DNA of 64,000 nucleotides, taken from contig CALXCO010000002.1 in NCBI GenBank assembly GCA_944386805.1, positions 90,533 through 154,532 on the forward strand, written 5' to 3'. The notes under the pieces are model-generated. The model was not told where the DNA came from and searched no databases. It was given only the letters and a program-made list of their open reading frames with translations. Shown here one piece after another: positions 43,931-53,164 of the stretch (positions are counted from its first letter, which is position 1; each line of letters opens with the position of its first letter). This DNA comes from an uncultured Clostridia bacterium. Its GTDB lineage: Bacteria > Bacillota > Clostridia > Oscillospirales > Ruminococcaceae. A program made the position numbers and the translations under genes.

Positions 43931-45313
43931 TCAGTTATCCAGCTGCTGCGGTGCGCCTTCACCGGTGACATCCCGCATCCAGCGATGATTGCGCATTCTC
44001 CAAGCCAGCATCAGCAGTTTGACCGGCTCATCCAGCTTGGTACAGGCGTAGACCACCAACACCGGCGCTTTAAACACAAATGCGCTCAGCAGTCCCGCCG
44101 GTGTCGCAACCAGCCACAGTCCTGCCAGGTCGACAAACAACGCGAAGCGTGGGTCGCCGCCGCCTCTGAGCAGACCGACTACTCCGATACCGGTCTGGGC
44201 GACAAACAGGACAATGACCGCCAGGACCCGCAACATCTCGATTGCCAGCTGTTTTGTCTCATCAGGCACATTATAGAAGCTGACAACCGGCCCGGACAGT
44301 CCGAGAATGATTCCCGACGCCAGAATTCCCAACAGTACGCCGATAATTCTGAACCAGATGACCCGTTCCCTTGCCCGTTCCATCTTTCCGGCGCCGATAT
44401 CATTTCCAATGATAATCGCGGCCGCATTGGCGACGCCAAAAATCAGGACGGACGAAAACTGCTGGACAATCGACGCAATCTGGCTTGCGGAAACGACCGA
44501 CGCCCCCAGTCTTCCCATAATCATCGACTGAATCGAAACGCCGACCGACCAGAACACCTCATTAAATGCGACCGGCAGCCCATTTTTCAGATAATTTTTG
44601 AGCAGTCCGACATCAAATTCCCAGAAGTCCCGCAGTTTAAACTGTAACTTCCGGTCAATCACCAGTATATACACCAAAACAATGACAGCTTCTCCCATAC
44701 GGGCAATGACCGTCGCAATTGCAGCGCCCTGAATGCCCAGTTTTGGGAATCCAAAGTTGCCGAAAATCAGTAAGTAGTTCAAGCCGGAGTTGCATACCAG
44801 CGAGAATACCGAGTCAATGACCGCGATCCGGACGATTCCGACACTGCGGATGGTGGTCAGCAATGTATTGGACAGTCCGAAAAAGAAATAGCACCATCCG
44901 ATAATCCGCAGATATTCCGACCCGGCCGCGATAATCTGCGGATCGTCGGTATAAATCCGCATGACCGTTTCAGGGAAAAACATGACTGCCGCTCCAAGCA
45001 GGATACTGACCGTCAATGCGACCTTGAGGCAGATCGAAATAACGATTTTAATCGACCGTATATCCCTTTTTCCCCAGAACTGGGCATTCAGGACGCTGGA
45101 GCCGGAAGCCATCCCGAAAATCAGCAGGTTGAAAATAAAAAATGGCTGGTTTGCCAGAGACGAGGCCGACAGCTCAATCTGTCCCAGTCTCCCCAGCATC
45201 AGGCTGTCCATCATCTGCGCCGCCAGTGTAATCAGGTTCTGTGCCACCATCGGCAGCATCAGTGTAACCAGCGTTTTCAAAAACTGGCGGTCTTTAAACA
45301 TGGAGCGTGACAT
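43931..45313 (-). CDS. MATE family efflux transporter
   Basis: 460 residues, twelve hydrophobic segments in two similar halves; the N-terminal half has LMLPMVAQNLITLAAQMMDSLMLGRLG core and ANQPFF, the second repeats ASQIASIVQQFSSVLIFGVANAAAIIIG core. Drug/cation or metabolite export; substrate unknown. Probably co-transcribed with nth (13-bp gap). Confidence 0.92.
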   Translation of the reverse strand: MSRSMFKDRQFLKTLVTLMLPMVAQNLITLAAQMMDSLMLGRLGQIELSASSLANQPFFIFNLLIFGMASGSSVLNAQFWGKRDIRSIKIVISICLKVALTVSILLGAAVMFFPETVMRIYTDDPQIIAAGSEYLRIIGWCYFFFGLSNTLLTTIRSVGIVRIAVIDSVFSLVCNSGLNYLLIFGNFGFPKLGIQGAAIATVIARMGEAVIVLVYILVIDRKLQFKLRDFWEFDVGLLKNYLKNGLPVAFNEVFWSVGVSIQSMIMGRLGASVVSASQIASIVQQFSSVLIFGVANAAAIIIGNDIGAGKMERARERVIWFRIIGVLLGILASGIILGLSGPVVSFYNVPDETKQLAIEMLRVLAVIVLFVAQTGIGVVGLLRGGGDPRFALFVDLAGLWLVATPAGLLSAFVFKAPVLVVYACTKLDEPVKLLMLAWRMRNHRWMRDVTGEGAPQQLDN

Positions 45314-45361
45314 TGATAATCCGTTCCTTTCCTTATGACAACTTTACATTTTCAGGCAGAC

Positions 45362-45398
45362 AAAAAACAGCGGGCAGGGTTTATCCGCCTTGCCCGCC
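45362..45398 (-). terminator. Intrinsic terminator after DivIVA-like gene
   Basis: GCGGGCAGGG and CCTTGCCCGC stem with one mismatch; minus-strand tail TGTTTTTTG. Confidence 0.75.
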
Positions 45399-45415
45399 GA
45401 CAAAACCGCCTTTTC

Positions 45416-46189
45416 TCAATATTTAACATAATCTTCCGGCGCAGGAATCATCGACTGGTCGGCATTCAACGCCCGTGTCGCTTCTTTTGCCTCTTCCGAA
45501 CGGTTGTCCAGATCTCCCTGAATCGCCGAAAGCTGCTGGCGAACCAGTTCAATCTCACGAATTGTCTCTTCCGAAACGGTCCGGAAGTTCTCCTCAACCC
45601 CGCTCAGTTGGTCACTCAATCCGGAAAAACGGGTCTTTGCCTCACCGCACTGGCTGGTAATATTGGTCCGGATTTCTTCAGCGTCCGCCTTTGCCTTTTC
45701 GACAATCTTTCTGGCGTTGATCTTTGCCTGAATCAGCAGTTCCCCGATTTCAATACCGGTCCGTTCAGCAAAACGGGCGGTAAGGTCTGCCAGTTCATTC
45801 TGCAATTCCTCATTTTTTGTCGTTTCCTGCCGCAGATTTTCCTCTAAAACGTTCTTTTTCATCTGCAGCTGGGTATTCAGTGCCTTCTGGGCAGAAAGTT
45901 CCCGCTGAAGTTCCTCATTCTTTTTGCGCAGAGTTTCCAGCTGACTGTTCAGATGCTCTGCCTGTTCTCCCGATTCCCGCAGCTGCAACGTCAGCTGTCC
46001 GATTGTCTCCGACTGATCGTCGCACTGGTCCTGTAGCGAGCTCTGCTGCTGCCGGACAGCCGCCAGTTCCGTCTTCAGGGCAGTCATTTCCTCCCGGTGC
46101 TTTTTCTGGGTCTTTTCAAAATAATTCATAACATCGGTTTTATCAAAGCCGCCGATGACCGCTTTTTTAAACAGCTCCGCCGATTCCAT
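45416..46189 (-). CDS. DivIVA-like coiled-coil protein
   Basis: 257 residues. N-terminus FKKAVIGGFDKTDVMNYFEKTQ resembles the DivIVA membrane-binding start; residues ~25-235 are heptad coiled coil (ELAAVRQQQSSLQDQ, LNSQLETLRKKNEELQREL). Likely a cytoskeletal/division-site organiser; divergence from classical DivIVA keeps this tentative. Confidence 0.75.
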   Translation of the reverse strand: MESAELFKKAVIGGFDKTDVMNYFEKTQKKHREEMTALKTELAAVRQQQSSLQDQCDDQSETIGQLTLQLRESGEQAEHLNSQLETLRKKNEELQRELSAQKALNTQLQMKKNVLEENLRQETTKNEELQNELADLTARFAERTGIEIGELLIQAKINARKIVEKAKADAEEIRTNITSQCGEAKTRFSGLSDQLSGVEENFRTVSEETIREIELVRQQLSAIQGDLDNRSEEAKEATRALNADQSMIPAPEDYVKY

Positions 46190-46327
46190 TTATTCGCCGC
46201 TCCTTCCGTCTTTACGCCAAAAACAGCGTCTTTTTTTACATCTTCTTCATTATACAGGATACAGTTCCTTTTGTCCAGCCGTTCATCCTTGCCATTTTCG
46301 GGCAAACTGACCGGCGTAAGCTGCAAG

Positions 46328-46362
46328 CAAAAAGCGCATCGCCGGCAGCAATGCGCTTTTTT
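46328..46362 (-). terminator. Intrinsic terminator after PII-like gene
   Basis: AAAGCGCAT and ATGCGCTTT around a 11-base loop; T run on the minus strand. Confidence 0.82.
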
Positions 46363-46368
46363 AAACCA

Positions 46369-47067
46369 TTATCCTTCTGAATCCTGTTCAAGCTCTTCGG
46401 TCAGCCGCAATCCGGCCGTATCGGTAACCGGGAGAGAAAAAACGATACTCTTTGCCTTGCTCTTCATTCCGGCCTGGTCCATAATTGCCCGCATGATCGG
46501 GTTTTTCAGCTCCTGCCGGACGACAATCATCACCAGTTCCTTTTCTGCGGCGAGCTTCACCCCCAGAAACTGTTCTGATTTTTCCATACCGGTTCCTTTG
46601 GCGTGGATGACCGTACCACCTCCGGCGCCGGCTCCACGTGCTGCGTCCATCACCATTTCCGTATATCCGAGGTTGGTGACGATCACCAGCAATTCATATC
46701 TGGTCTCTTTCAAACTGCTCTCCTCCCCCAAGACAAAATTCTGTCCATTGGTCAAAAATTCCAGCTGCCGTTTCCCACCGACGCTGCTGACCGGCACAAT
46801 AAAACTGATGCCGGTCCCTGGGATATCAATCCGCAGTTTGGAACGCATTCCCGACTTGACCCGTTTCCATGTCTCGCCAGTCACGAATGACAAAAACACC
46901 GTCTTATCGCTGGCTTCCAGCCCAAAATAATCGAGTATTTCACTTGCAGCCGTCCCGCGTCCAACCGTCGCCAGCATTGGTTCCAGTCCGTGCTCATCAA
47001 ACAGTTCCAAAAACCTGCGGGTATCGGGGCGGTTGACGATTGTAATCATCCAGTTCAGTTCGCTCAT
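46369..47067 (-). CDS. Tandem PII-like regulator paired with DUF1538 protein
   Basis: 232 residues forming two PII-like ferredoxin-fold units (about 1-105 and 118-222). The second contains the Gly-rich GAGAGGGTVIHAKGTG loop start typical of GlnB-type proteins, followed by KELVMIVVRQE. The classical T-loop uridylylation Tyr context is not seen. PII proteins bind ATP/ADP and 2-oxoglutarate and control transporters or enzymes. It follows the DUF1538 gene by 11 bp, so that protein is the probable target. Confidence 0.8.
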   Translation of the reverse strand: MSELNWMITIVNRPDTRRFLELFDEHGLEPMLATVGRGTAASEILDYFGLEASDKTVFLSFVTGETWKRVKSGMRSKLRIDIPGTGISFIVPVSSVGGKRQLEFLTNGQNFVLGEESSLKETRYELLVIVTNLGYTEMVMDAARGAGAGGGTVIHAKGTGMEKSEQFLGVKLAAEKELVMIVVRQELKNPIMRAIMDQAGMKSKAKSIVFSLPVTDTAGLRLTEELEQDSEG

Positions 47068-47078
47068 ACTCCCACCCC

Positions 47079-48605
47079 TTACAGTTCAATAATTGCGTCA
47101 TCGTCAAACGCCGCCAGTGCATCGGCAGGTGCCATAACCGCCGACCGGCTCTTTTTCAGCTGGGAGACCAGCCCCATCACCTGTACGGTAATCAGCGGGG
47201 TCATTGCAACCATCGCGACCACGCCAAAAGCATCCGTGACCAGATTGCCTCCGACTGCAATGCACGCGCCCTGTGCCAGCGGCAGCAAAAACGCGGCCGT
47301 CATCGGTCCAGACGCGACACCGCCTGAGTCGAAAGCGATTGCGGTATAAATCTTAGGGACGAAGAAGGAAATGCCGATGGCAATCGCGTAACCGGGAATC
47401 AGGAACCACATAATCGAGATTCCTGTCAGCACCCGTACCATCGCGAGCCCCAACGATACCGCGACACCGATGGACAAAGCCATGCCCATCGCCTGCGCAG
47501 AAATTGCGCCGTCCGTCATTTCTTCGACCTGATGGTTGAGGACATAGACCGCCGGTTCCGCTTTAACAATAAAGTATCCCATCACCATTGCAACCGGTAT
47601 AATCATCCAGCGGACCGCACCGCCTGCCAGCTCCTGACCGAGAAAGTTACCTGCCGGCATAAAGCCGACATTGACGCCTGTCAGGAACAGCACCAATCCG
47701 ACATATGTATAGCCTAAACCGATCAGGATTTTCACCAGATTGCGTCCGGACAGCCGGAGCGAGACCACCTGAAAGACTGCAAAAAACAAAATAATCGGAA
47801 GCAGCGATATAGCGATTTCCTTTATATAATCGGGAAAGCCTTCCGCAAACAATCCCCACAGCTCGGTTGAATCCGCAATTTCAGGCACAGCTGCCAGATG
47901 AAATTCACTTTCGGTCGGGCGGTAAATCATGCCCAGCAGCATAACCGCCAGAATCGGCCCAATCGAGCAGAGCGCGACCAGACCAAACGAGTCATCTGCC
48001 GCATGGCGGTCACTACGAATCGCCGCAATACCGACACCCAATGCCATAATAAACGGAACCGTCATCGGTCCGGTCGTCACACCGCCTGAGTCAAACGCAA
48101 CGCTCAAGAAGCTTTCAGGTACAAAAATGGATAGAATGAAAACGATTGCGTAAAAAATGACCAGCATACGCGGCAGCGAGATACTGAACAACATACGCAG
48201 CAGCGCCATGACCAGAAACAGCCCAACTCCGCCGGCGACTGCCAGAATCAGGATCATATTCGGGACGGACGGTACCTGGTTGGCGAGGACCTGCAAATCC
48301 GGTTCAGATATCGTAATAATAAATCCCAGCAAAAACGAAATCAAAATAACCAGCCACAGTTTTCTGCTCCTGGTCATACTCGTTCCAATTCGTTCCCCCA
48401 TCGGTGTCATCGCCATCTCGGCACCAAGGGTGAAAAACATCATCCCCGCAATAATCAGCACCGCTCCCATTAAAAAGCAAAGCAAAATACTGGGTGAAAT
48501 TGGTGCGACAGAGAAACTCAGCAATAATACAATCCCGACGATTGGTAATACTGCACTCAATGATTCCTGTAATTTTTCCTGCAATCTTTTGGTACTTGCG
48601 ATCAA
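47079..48605 (-). CDS. DUF1538 family membrane protein
   Basis: 508 residues with about 12-14 membrane segments and an internal duplication: VAFDSGGVTTGPMT in the first half and IAFDSGGVASGPMT in the second. Family function is unknown; the duplicated re-entrant-like motif suggests a transporter. The start is TTG at 48605 after GGAGAGGAG; the longer ATG frame at 48692 adds an unlikely soluble tail. Confidence 0.85.
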   Translation of the reverse strand: MIASTKRLQEKLQESLSAVLPIVGIVLLLSFSVAPISPSILLCFLMGAVLIIAGMMFFTLGAEMAMTPMGERIGTSMTRSRKLWLVILISFLLGFIITISEPDLQVLANQVPSVPNMILILAVAGGVGLFLVMALLRMLFSISLPRMLVIFYAIVFILSIFVPESFLSVAFDSGGVTTGPMTVPFIMALGVGIAAIRSDRHAADDSFGLVALCSIGPILAVMLLGMIYRPTESEFHLAAVPEIADSTELWGLFAEGFPDYIKEIAISLLPIILFFAVFQVVSLRLSGRNLVKILIGLGYTYVGLVLFLTGVNVGFMPAGNFLGQELAGGAVRWMIIPVAMVMGYFIVKAEPAVYVLNHQVEEMTDGAISAQAMGMALSIGVAVSLGLAMVRVLTGISIMWFLIPGYAIAIGISFFVPKIYTAIAFDSGGVASGPMTAAFLLPLAQGACIAVGGNLVTDAFGVVAMVAMTPLITVQVMGLVSQLKKSRSAVMAPADALAAFDDDAIIEL

Positions 48606-48807
48606 ACGCTCCTCTCCTTTCCGCTGTTTAATTTGACAGAAAAATATACTCTGTTGTCCTGCTCTTCTATACCCGAAAAACAGGGTACACATTTCAGTAT
48701 ATTGATTATTATAACACAGCGGAAGAATTCTGACCAGTTATTTGCCTGAAAATTAACATCTATTTCATAACATTAAAATAAATATCGGTTATTTTATGAA
48801 CAAATAT

Positions 48808-49584
48808 TTAAAGTAGTCTGATGATACCGACAGGTGTCTGATCATTTCCCTGTCCAAGGGGATTATCCGCCAGAATCTTTTTCAGCAACTGCAAGTCCAT
48901 TTTTTCATTCGACCAGCCGATGATTTCACCGCCGATATCATTAAAATCGATGATAGCCACCTCTACGCCGCTGACCTGCAAACTGTTCCGAATGCTGACC
49001 GCAGCCTGGGACGCATTCTTCGGCGAAAGGACGACCCAGTGGTTATACGGCGGTATTGTGCAGTCGCACGGACCGTCAATACCCGCAGCCTGAATCCCGG
49101 CTACCCGGTAAAACCATCCCCGTTTTCCCAGCAGCTTGCCAACTGCTCCGATACCTGCCGCGACGAGAATCCGAACCCGTCCACATTCTTTCAGTGCACA
49201 TTGCATTGTCTCCGGCATCGCCAGCCCGATTCCATAAGACGTCCGGGTGACAAACCGAGAAAGAATTCGTGCCAGCAGACCTGGCCGGATTTTATCGACC
49301 GGCATTGCACGTCCCTGTGTGATCGCGACGATTTTTTCTGTTACAATCAGAATATCGCCCGGCTGCAAAAATGGCTCCGCGTATTCCTGTACAAATGCTT
49401 CCAGATTTACCCCACAGGTTACCAACGGAGTTTTGATGCACAGTCTGCTGTACAGTTCACCATCGATTCGCACCGCCTCTGCCCGGTCAAAGTTTACCAG
49501 AAGTCCCGGAAAAGAGGATTCCCGCTGAATCGACTGGATTGTTTGGAGGTCAGAGGACCGGCGTTCATTTGATTGTAGCTGCAT
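48808..49584 (-). CDS. Coenzyme F420-0:glutamate ligase-like (CofE/FbiB domain) protein
   Basis: 258 residues with the CofE fold signatures: IKTPLVTCGVNLEAFV, QPGDILIVTEKIVAITQGR, GIDGPCDCTIPPYNHWVVLSP, and FNDIGGEIIGWS (metal/nucleotide site). CofE adds glutamate to F420-0 in a GTP-dependent reaction, but Clostridia of this kind generally lack F420, so another gamma-glutamylation target is likely. ATG at 49584 is spaced correctly from AAAGGA. A 25-bp repeat shared with the VanR-like promoter lies 95 bp upstream. Confidence 0.82.
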   Translation of the reverse strand: MQLQSNERRSSDLQTIQSIQRESSFPGLLVNFDRAEAVRIDGELYSRLCIKTPLVTCGVNLEAFVQEYAEPFLQPGDILIVTEKIVAITQGRAMPVDKIRPGLLARILSRFVTRTSYGIGLAMPETMQCALKECGRVRILVAAGIGAVGKLLGKRGWFYRVAGIQAAGIDGPCDCTIPPYNHWVVLSPKNASQAAVSIRNSLQVSGVEVAIIDFNDIGGEIIGWSNEKMDLQLLKKILADNPLGQGNDQTPVGIIRLL

Positions 49585-49678
49585 TCTTCTCATCCTTTAT
49601 CTGTTGATTTGAGGCATTAACTGCCCCCAGATACAGAATACAGCAATCGTTCTTTGGATACTTTGAGCAAATGAAGGG

Positions 49679-49703
49679 AATTTATTGAGATTTTATGCAG
49701 ATG
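49679..49703 (-). repeat. 25-bp repeat, copy 1 (upstream of CofE-like gene)
   Basis: Identical to 51657-51681. On the minus strand it contains TGCATAAA and TCAATAAA starting 11 bp apart, the spacing of an OmpR-type regulator site. It also covers the stop codon of the histidine-kinase gene. Confidence 0.8.
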
Positions 49704-50877
49704 GTTTTTCGGTACTGTCCCGCAAAACCGGCAGCAGTACCCGGAAGGTAATCCAGCCATCCTGACAGCCAGCTGATATACTGCCTCCGTGCAGCCGGAT
49801 AATGTCCCGTGCGATCACCAGCCCCAGCCCGGCTCCACCGGTACTGTTGCCATTTGGCGCACTGCCGCGCGACGGATCACCACGATAAAACCGTTCAAAA
49901 AAGCGGTCCAGCTCCTCCTGCGGGACCTGCCCACGATTGGAAACAGAAAGGGCACACTGATTCTCTCCCTGATGCGCAGAGATCAGAATTTCTCCCTTTT
50001 GGCCATAGGAAACTGCATTGCGCAACAGATTCTGCAAAGCACGGGCCAGTTTATCCGGGTCGGCACTGACCATCATCGGTTCCGATTGGACGGAAAGCCG
50101 AACGGTCATTCCTGCCGCATGCGCCATCGGATAGGCTTCATCGGCCAGCTGCATCAGCATACATCCGATGTCGACCGGTTTTACATCCAGTGTCACCTGC
50201 TGAAAAGTCAGCCGGGTCACATCAAAAAACTCCTCCACCAGTTTTTGCAGCTGAAGTGCCTTGTCCAGAACGATCTTCAGGTATTTGCGCTCAATTTCGA
50301 CACCCTGTTCCGGGAACTGTCTGAGCAGGCTCAAATAGCCGACGACTGATGTCAGCGGCGTACGAATATCGTGAGCCAGATACAGCAGAAAATCATTCTT
50401 TTTCTTTTCTGCCTCCCGTTCGGCAGCTGCGGCAGCCTGCAACTGCCGGCGCACCTCGGTCAGACGGATTTCCATAAAGTCCAGTTCCGGGCTGAGGACA
50501 ATCGGTTCATCTCCGGTTACCAGCTGGTCGACTCCGGCGATGATCTCATCAAAATACCGGGTAAACCGTAAAATCAGCATCCGCATAAAAATGATGAAAA
50601 AGATCAAAAACGCATAAAACATCAGATATTCGATATTTGAACGAATATACACGAAATAAAGCGACTGCGCTTCCTCCCAGCTGCAACCTTTTAACATCAT
50701 GATTAACTCTGCCAGAAAATTCCCGATTTTCCGATAGCCCAGCACCCGGATTGCCAGAATAATCAGCAGCGACTTTGCCATCACGCCCAGCATCTCCCGG
50801 TAAATCTTCTGCACCATTGCCCGGTAAGGCTTGCCGGCAAAAAACAGACTGCCAACCGTTGTACGCAATTTTTCCAT
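49693..50877 (-). CDS. VanS-like sensor histidine kinase
   Basis: 394 residues, two membrane segments (~33-46 and ~84-100), a HAMP-like linker, H-box YLAHDIRTPLTSVVGYLSLL (phospho-His in AHD), and a complete catalytic domain with the N-box NLLRNAVSY, G1 and G2 (GGAGLGLVIA). H-box and layout resemble VanS. Extracellular loop is short (~35 residues). Stop codon lies in the 25-bp repeat. Confidence 0.92.
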   Translation of the reverse strand: MEKLRTTVGSLFFAGKPYRAMVQKIYREMLGVMAKSLLIILAIRVLGYRKIGNFLAELIMMLKGCSWEEAQSLYFVYIRSNIEYLMFYAFLIFFIIFMRMLILRFTRYFDEIIAGVDQLVTGDEPIVLSPELDFMEIRLTEVRRQLQAAAAAEREAEKKKNDFLLYLAHDIRTPLTSVVGYLSLLRQFPEQGVEIERKYLKIVLDKALQLQKLVEEFFDVTRLTFQQVTLDVKPVDIGCMLMQLADEAYPMAHAAGMTVRLSVQSEPMMVSADPDKLARALQNLLRNAVSYGQKGEILISAHQGENQCALSVSNRGQVPQEELDRFFERFYRGDPSRGSAPNGNSTGGAGLGLVIARDIIRLHGGSISAGCQDGWITFRVLLPVLRDSTEKPSA

Positions 50878-50889
50878 TATTTCGTCTCC

Positions 50890-51597
50890 TTATCCTTCCC
50901 CCAGCCGGTATCCAATCCCCCATACCGTCCGGATATACAGCGGACGTTCACCGGTATCCTGCATCTTTTCCCGTAAATGGCGGATATGGGTAGCGATGGT
51001 ATTGTTGTTGCGGGTCCAGTATTCATCCCCCCACACGCCATGAAACAGTTCCTCTGCGCTGAAAACCCGGCCGGGCTGTGCCATCAGCATCTGCAAAATG
51101 GTAAATTCAGTCGGTGTCAACGGCAGTTTCTGTCCGTTCAGCATACAGGTATGGGATTGCGGATTCAGGCTCAATCCATTGAAATACAATTCCCCGGATT
51201 CCGGTTCAGCCGCTGTATCACGGACCTGATTGTACCGGATATACCGGCGCAGCTGTGCATGCACCCGCGCCATCAGCTCTGCCGGCTGGAACGGCTTGGT
51301 GATATAATCATCCGCTCCCAATCCCAAGCCGCCGATCTTATCGGCATCGCTGTCCCGCGCGGTCAGCATGATGACCGGATAAAAATATTTTTTCCGAATC
51401 TCCCTGCAAAGGGAAAAGCCGTCTCCGTCGGGCAGCATGACATCCAGGATCGCAAGGTCAATCTTTCCCTGTGCGATGATCTGCATAGCCTGCTGCATCG
51501 TATAACATACTACTGTATCAAAACCTTCGCTCCTGAGACAGACATCCAAAAGCTGTGCAATTTCTTTTTCGTCATCCACAACCAGTATCAAGGCCAT
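50890..51597 (-). CDS. VanR-like OmpR-family response regulator
   Basis: 235 residues. Receiver: DDE acidic pocket, phospho-acceptor in LDVMLPDGDG, LTARDS, and KPF lysine. Winged helix: LTPTEFTILQMLM, GDEYWTRNNNTIATHIRHLREKM core NNNTIATHIRHLR, TVWGIGYRL. Strong resemblance to VanR, but no vanHAX cluster here. ATG at 51597 with GGAGG. Twelve bases before the kinase gene. Confidence 0.93.
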   Translation of the reverse strand: MALILVVDDEKEIAQLLDVCLRSEGFDTVVCYTMQQAMQIIAQGKIDLAILDVMLPDGDGFSLCREIRKKYFYPVIMLTARDSDADKIGGLGLGADDYITKPFQPAELMARVHAQLRRYIRYNQVRDTAAEPESGELYFNGLSLNPQSHTCMLNGQKLPLTPTEFTILQMLMAQPGRVFSAEELFHGVWGDEYWTRNNNTIATHIRHLREKMQDTGERPLYIRTVWGIGYRLGEG

Positions 51598-51634
51598 TTT
51601 CGTTTTTCCTCCCCAAAAGTTTTCTATATCCATC

Positions 51635-51663
51635 AGTATATCACAAGACATCAGAAAATTTAT
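51635..51663 (-). promoter_or_regulatory. Promoter of VanRS-like operon
   Basis: Minus-strand -10 TATACT (51635-51640); the expected -35 position falls inside the 25-bp repeat (51657-51681), as in promoters activated by an OmpR-family regulator. Confidence 0.55.
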
Positions 51664-51681
51664 TGAGATTTTATGCAGATG
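51657..51681 (-). repeat. 25-bp repeat, copy 2 (upstream of VanR-like gene)
   Basis: Identical to 49679-49703; 60 bp before the response-regulator start. Confidence 0.8.
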
Positions 51682-51705
51682 CCGTATTTCGTCCTGACTT
51701 ACGAT

Positions 51706-51742
51706 CTTTTTATCAGATGGCAGTAATCTCCTGATAAAAAAG
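51706..51742. terminator. AT-rich hairpin between VanRS-like operon and tRNA-Ala
   Basis: CTTTTTATCAG and CTGATAAAAAAG arms. May end minus- or plus-strand read-through; not followed by a long T run. Confidence 0.4.
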
Positions 51743-51764
51743 GCGGTTTTCTCACAAAAAAAGC

Positions 51765-51793
51765 TTGCAATTTTACGTCAACTATGGTATAAT
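51765..51793 (+). promoter_or_regulatory. Sigma-A promoter of tRNA-Ala
   Basis: TTGCAA and TATAAT, spacer 17 bp. Confidence 0.85.
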
Positions 51794-51825
51794 ACAGCTC
51801 GTCAGATAATTTCTGATATCCATAT

Positions 51826-51901
<76 letters not shown>

Positions 51902-51907
51902 GATGAA

Positions 51908-51946
51908 AAAAGACCTTTGTTTGAAAATCAGACAAAGGTCTTTTTA
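51908..51946 (+). terminator. Intrinsic terminator after tRNA-Ala
   Basis: AAAAAGACCTTTGT and ACAAAGGTCTTTTT stem with TTTTT tail. Confidence 0.88.
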
Positions 51947-52078
51947 TTTTTGCCGTAAAGTCCGCATCAGCAGTTTACTAAACCACTGGTTTAAAAACTT
52001 CTAAACAAATTGTACCACCGATATCTGTTTTTTGCTCTCCTTTATGCTAAAATAATGATAAACAAACGGAGGTGCAAA

Positions 52079-53164
52079 ATGAAACTGAACCTTGCTGAAA
52101 ATATCTGTCGGCTGAGAAAGGCAAACAATATGACGCAGGAACAGCTGGCAGAAGCGCTCGGCGTCAGCTTTGCAGCCGTATCCAAATGGGAACGGGGCAT
52201 GGCGACGCCCGAACTAAATCTGATCACCGACATGGCTGATCTGTTTGACGTATCGGTCGATGTGCTGATCGGCTACCAGCTGCGCAACAACAATAAAGAT
52301 GCGGTCATACAGAGATTGAAAAACTATGTACATGACAGAGACGCGGGAGACGCTCTGTCTGATGCAGAAAAGGCCTTAAAACGATACCCCAACTGTTTTG
52401 AAATTGTCTATTACAGTGCAGAAAACTATTCTGTCCGCGGTATTTCCCAGAGAAACCCTTCCTATTCAAGACGTGCTCTCACCCTTTACCAGCATGCCTG
52501 CCGCCTGATCGGACAGAATACCGACCCGAAAATCAGTGACATATCCCTGTGGAATAATATTGCCATGACCCATATTGCACTTGGTGAACCCGATAAGGGA
52601 ATTGAAATCCTCAAGGCACACAATCCCTGCCGCCTCAATCATCCGCTGATTGGCCGTGTTCTTGCTGCAGACTGCAAGGATTTCAAAAGTGCGCTTCCCT
52701 ATCTTTCGATTGCTCTGCTGGATTTATGTGTTGCGCATATGCAGATCGTTGTAGGATACATCAACATCTACTGCAATACACAGGATTATCGAAACGCTAT
52801 CGCACTTCTGGAATGGGCGCTTTCCTTCTATCCCGGTCTGAGAAAAACAGAGCAGCCAAATTTCATGGATAAAGGAGAATCTGCGCTTTGGGCCATTCGG
52901 GCATATATTCATCTGCAGCTGGATGAACCGGACCGTGCTGCAATCTGTCTCCGACGCGCCCAAAAGATTGCCCGGTGCTTTGATGCAGCACCAACCTATA
53001 ATGTCACCAGTCTTCGATTTGTTTCAGGCGATACAGATGCGTCTGCGGTGGATGACCTGGGACAAACGGCAATGGATGGAATCTCAAAGACCATAGCCGA
53101 TTTTGACAACGACGAGCTCCTCGCATTATGGGAGAGGGTAAAAAATGAAAAAACAAGTGAATAA
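52079..53164 (+). CDS. XRE-family regulator with TPR-like C-terminal domain
   Basis: 361 residues. Residues 4-60 are a Cro/CI helix-turn-helix (ICRLRKANNMTQEQLAEALGVS; AVSKWERG). The rest is helical with TPR-like repeats (DAEKALKRYPNCFEIVYYSAEN; ALGEPDKGIEILKAHNPCRL core). Such XRE-TPR proteins often sense a peptide. Overlaps the downstream ABC transporter gene by 20 bp, implying that the transporter is its output or ligand source. ATG after GGAGGTG. Confidence 0.88.
   Translation: MKLNLAENICRLRKANNMTQEQLAEALGVSFAAVSKWERGMATPELNLITDMADLFDVSVDVLIGYQLRNNNKDAVIQRLKNYVHDRDAGDALSDAEKALKRYPNCFEIVYYSAENYSVRGISQRNPSYSRRALTLYQHACRLIGQNTDPKISDISLWNNIAMTHIALGEPDKGIEILKAHNPCRLNHPLIGRVLAADCKDFKSALPYLSIALLDLCVAHMQIVVGYINIYCNTQDYRNAIALLEWALSFYPGLRKTEQPNFMDKGESALWAIRAYIHLQLDEPDRAAICLRRAQKIARCFDAAPTYNVTSLRFVSGDTDASAVDDLGQTAMDGISKTIADFDNDELLALWERVKNEKTSE

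Noticed and set aside
49693..51597. Vancomycin resistance operon
   Set aside because: Only VanR/VanS-like regulators and a distant VanW protein; no vanH, vanA/B or vanX in the window.
49679..51681. Integrated mobile element bounded by 25-bp direct repeats
   Set aside because: No integrase or transposase inside; repeat position and internal 11-bp spacing fit a regulator site better, though duplication is not excluded.
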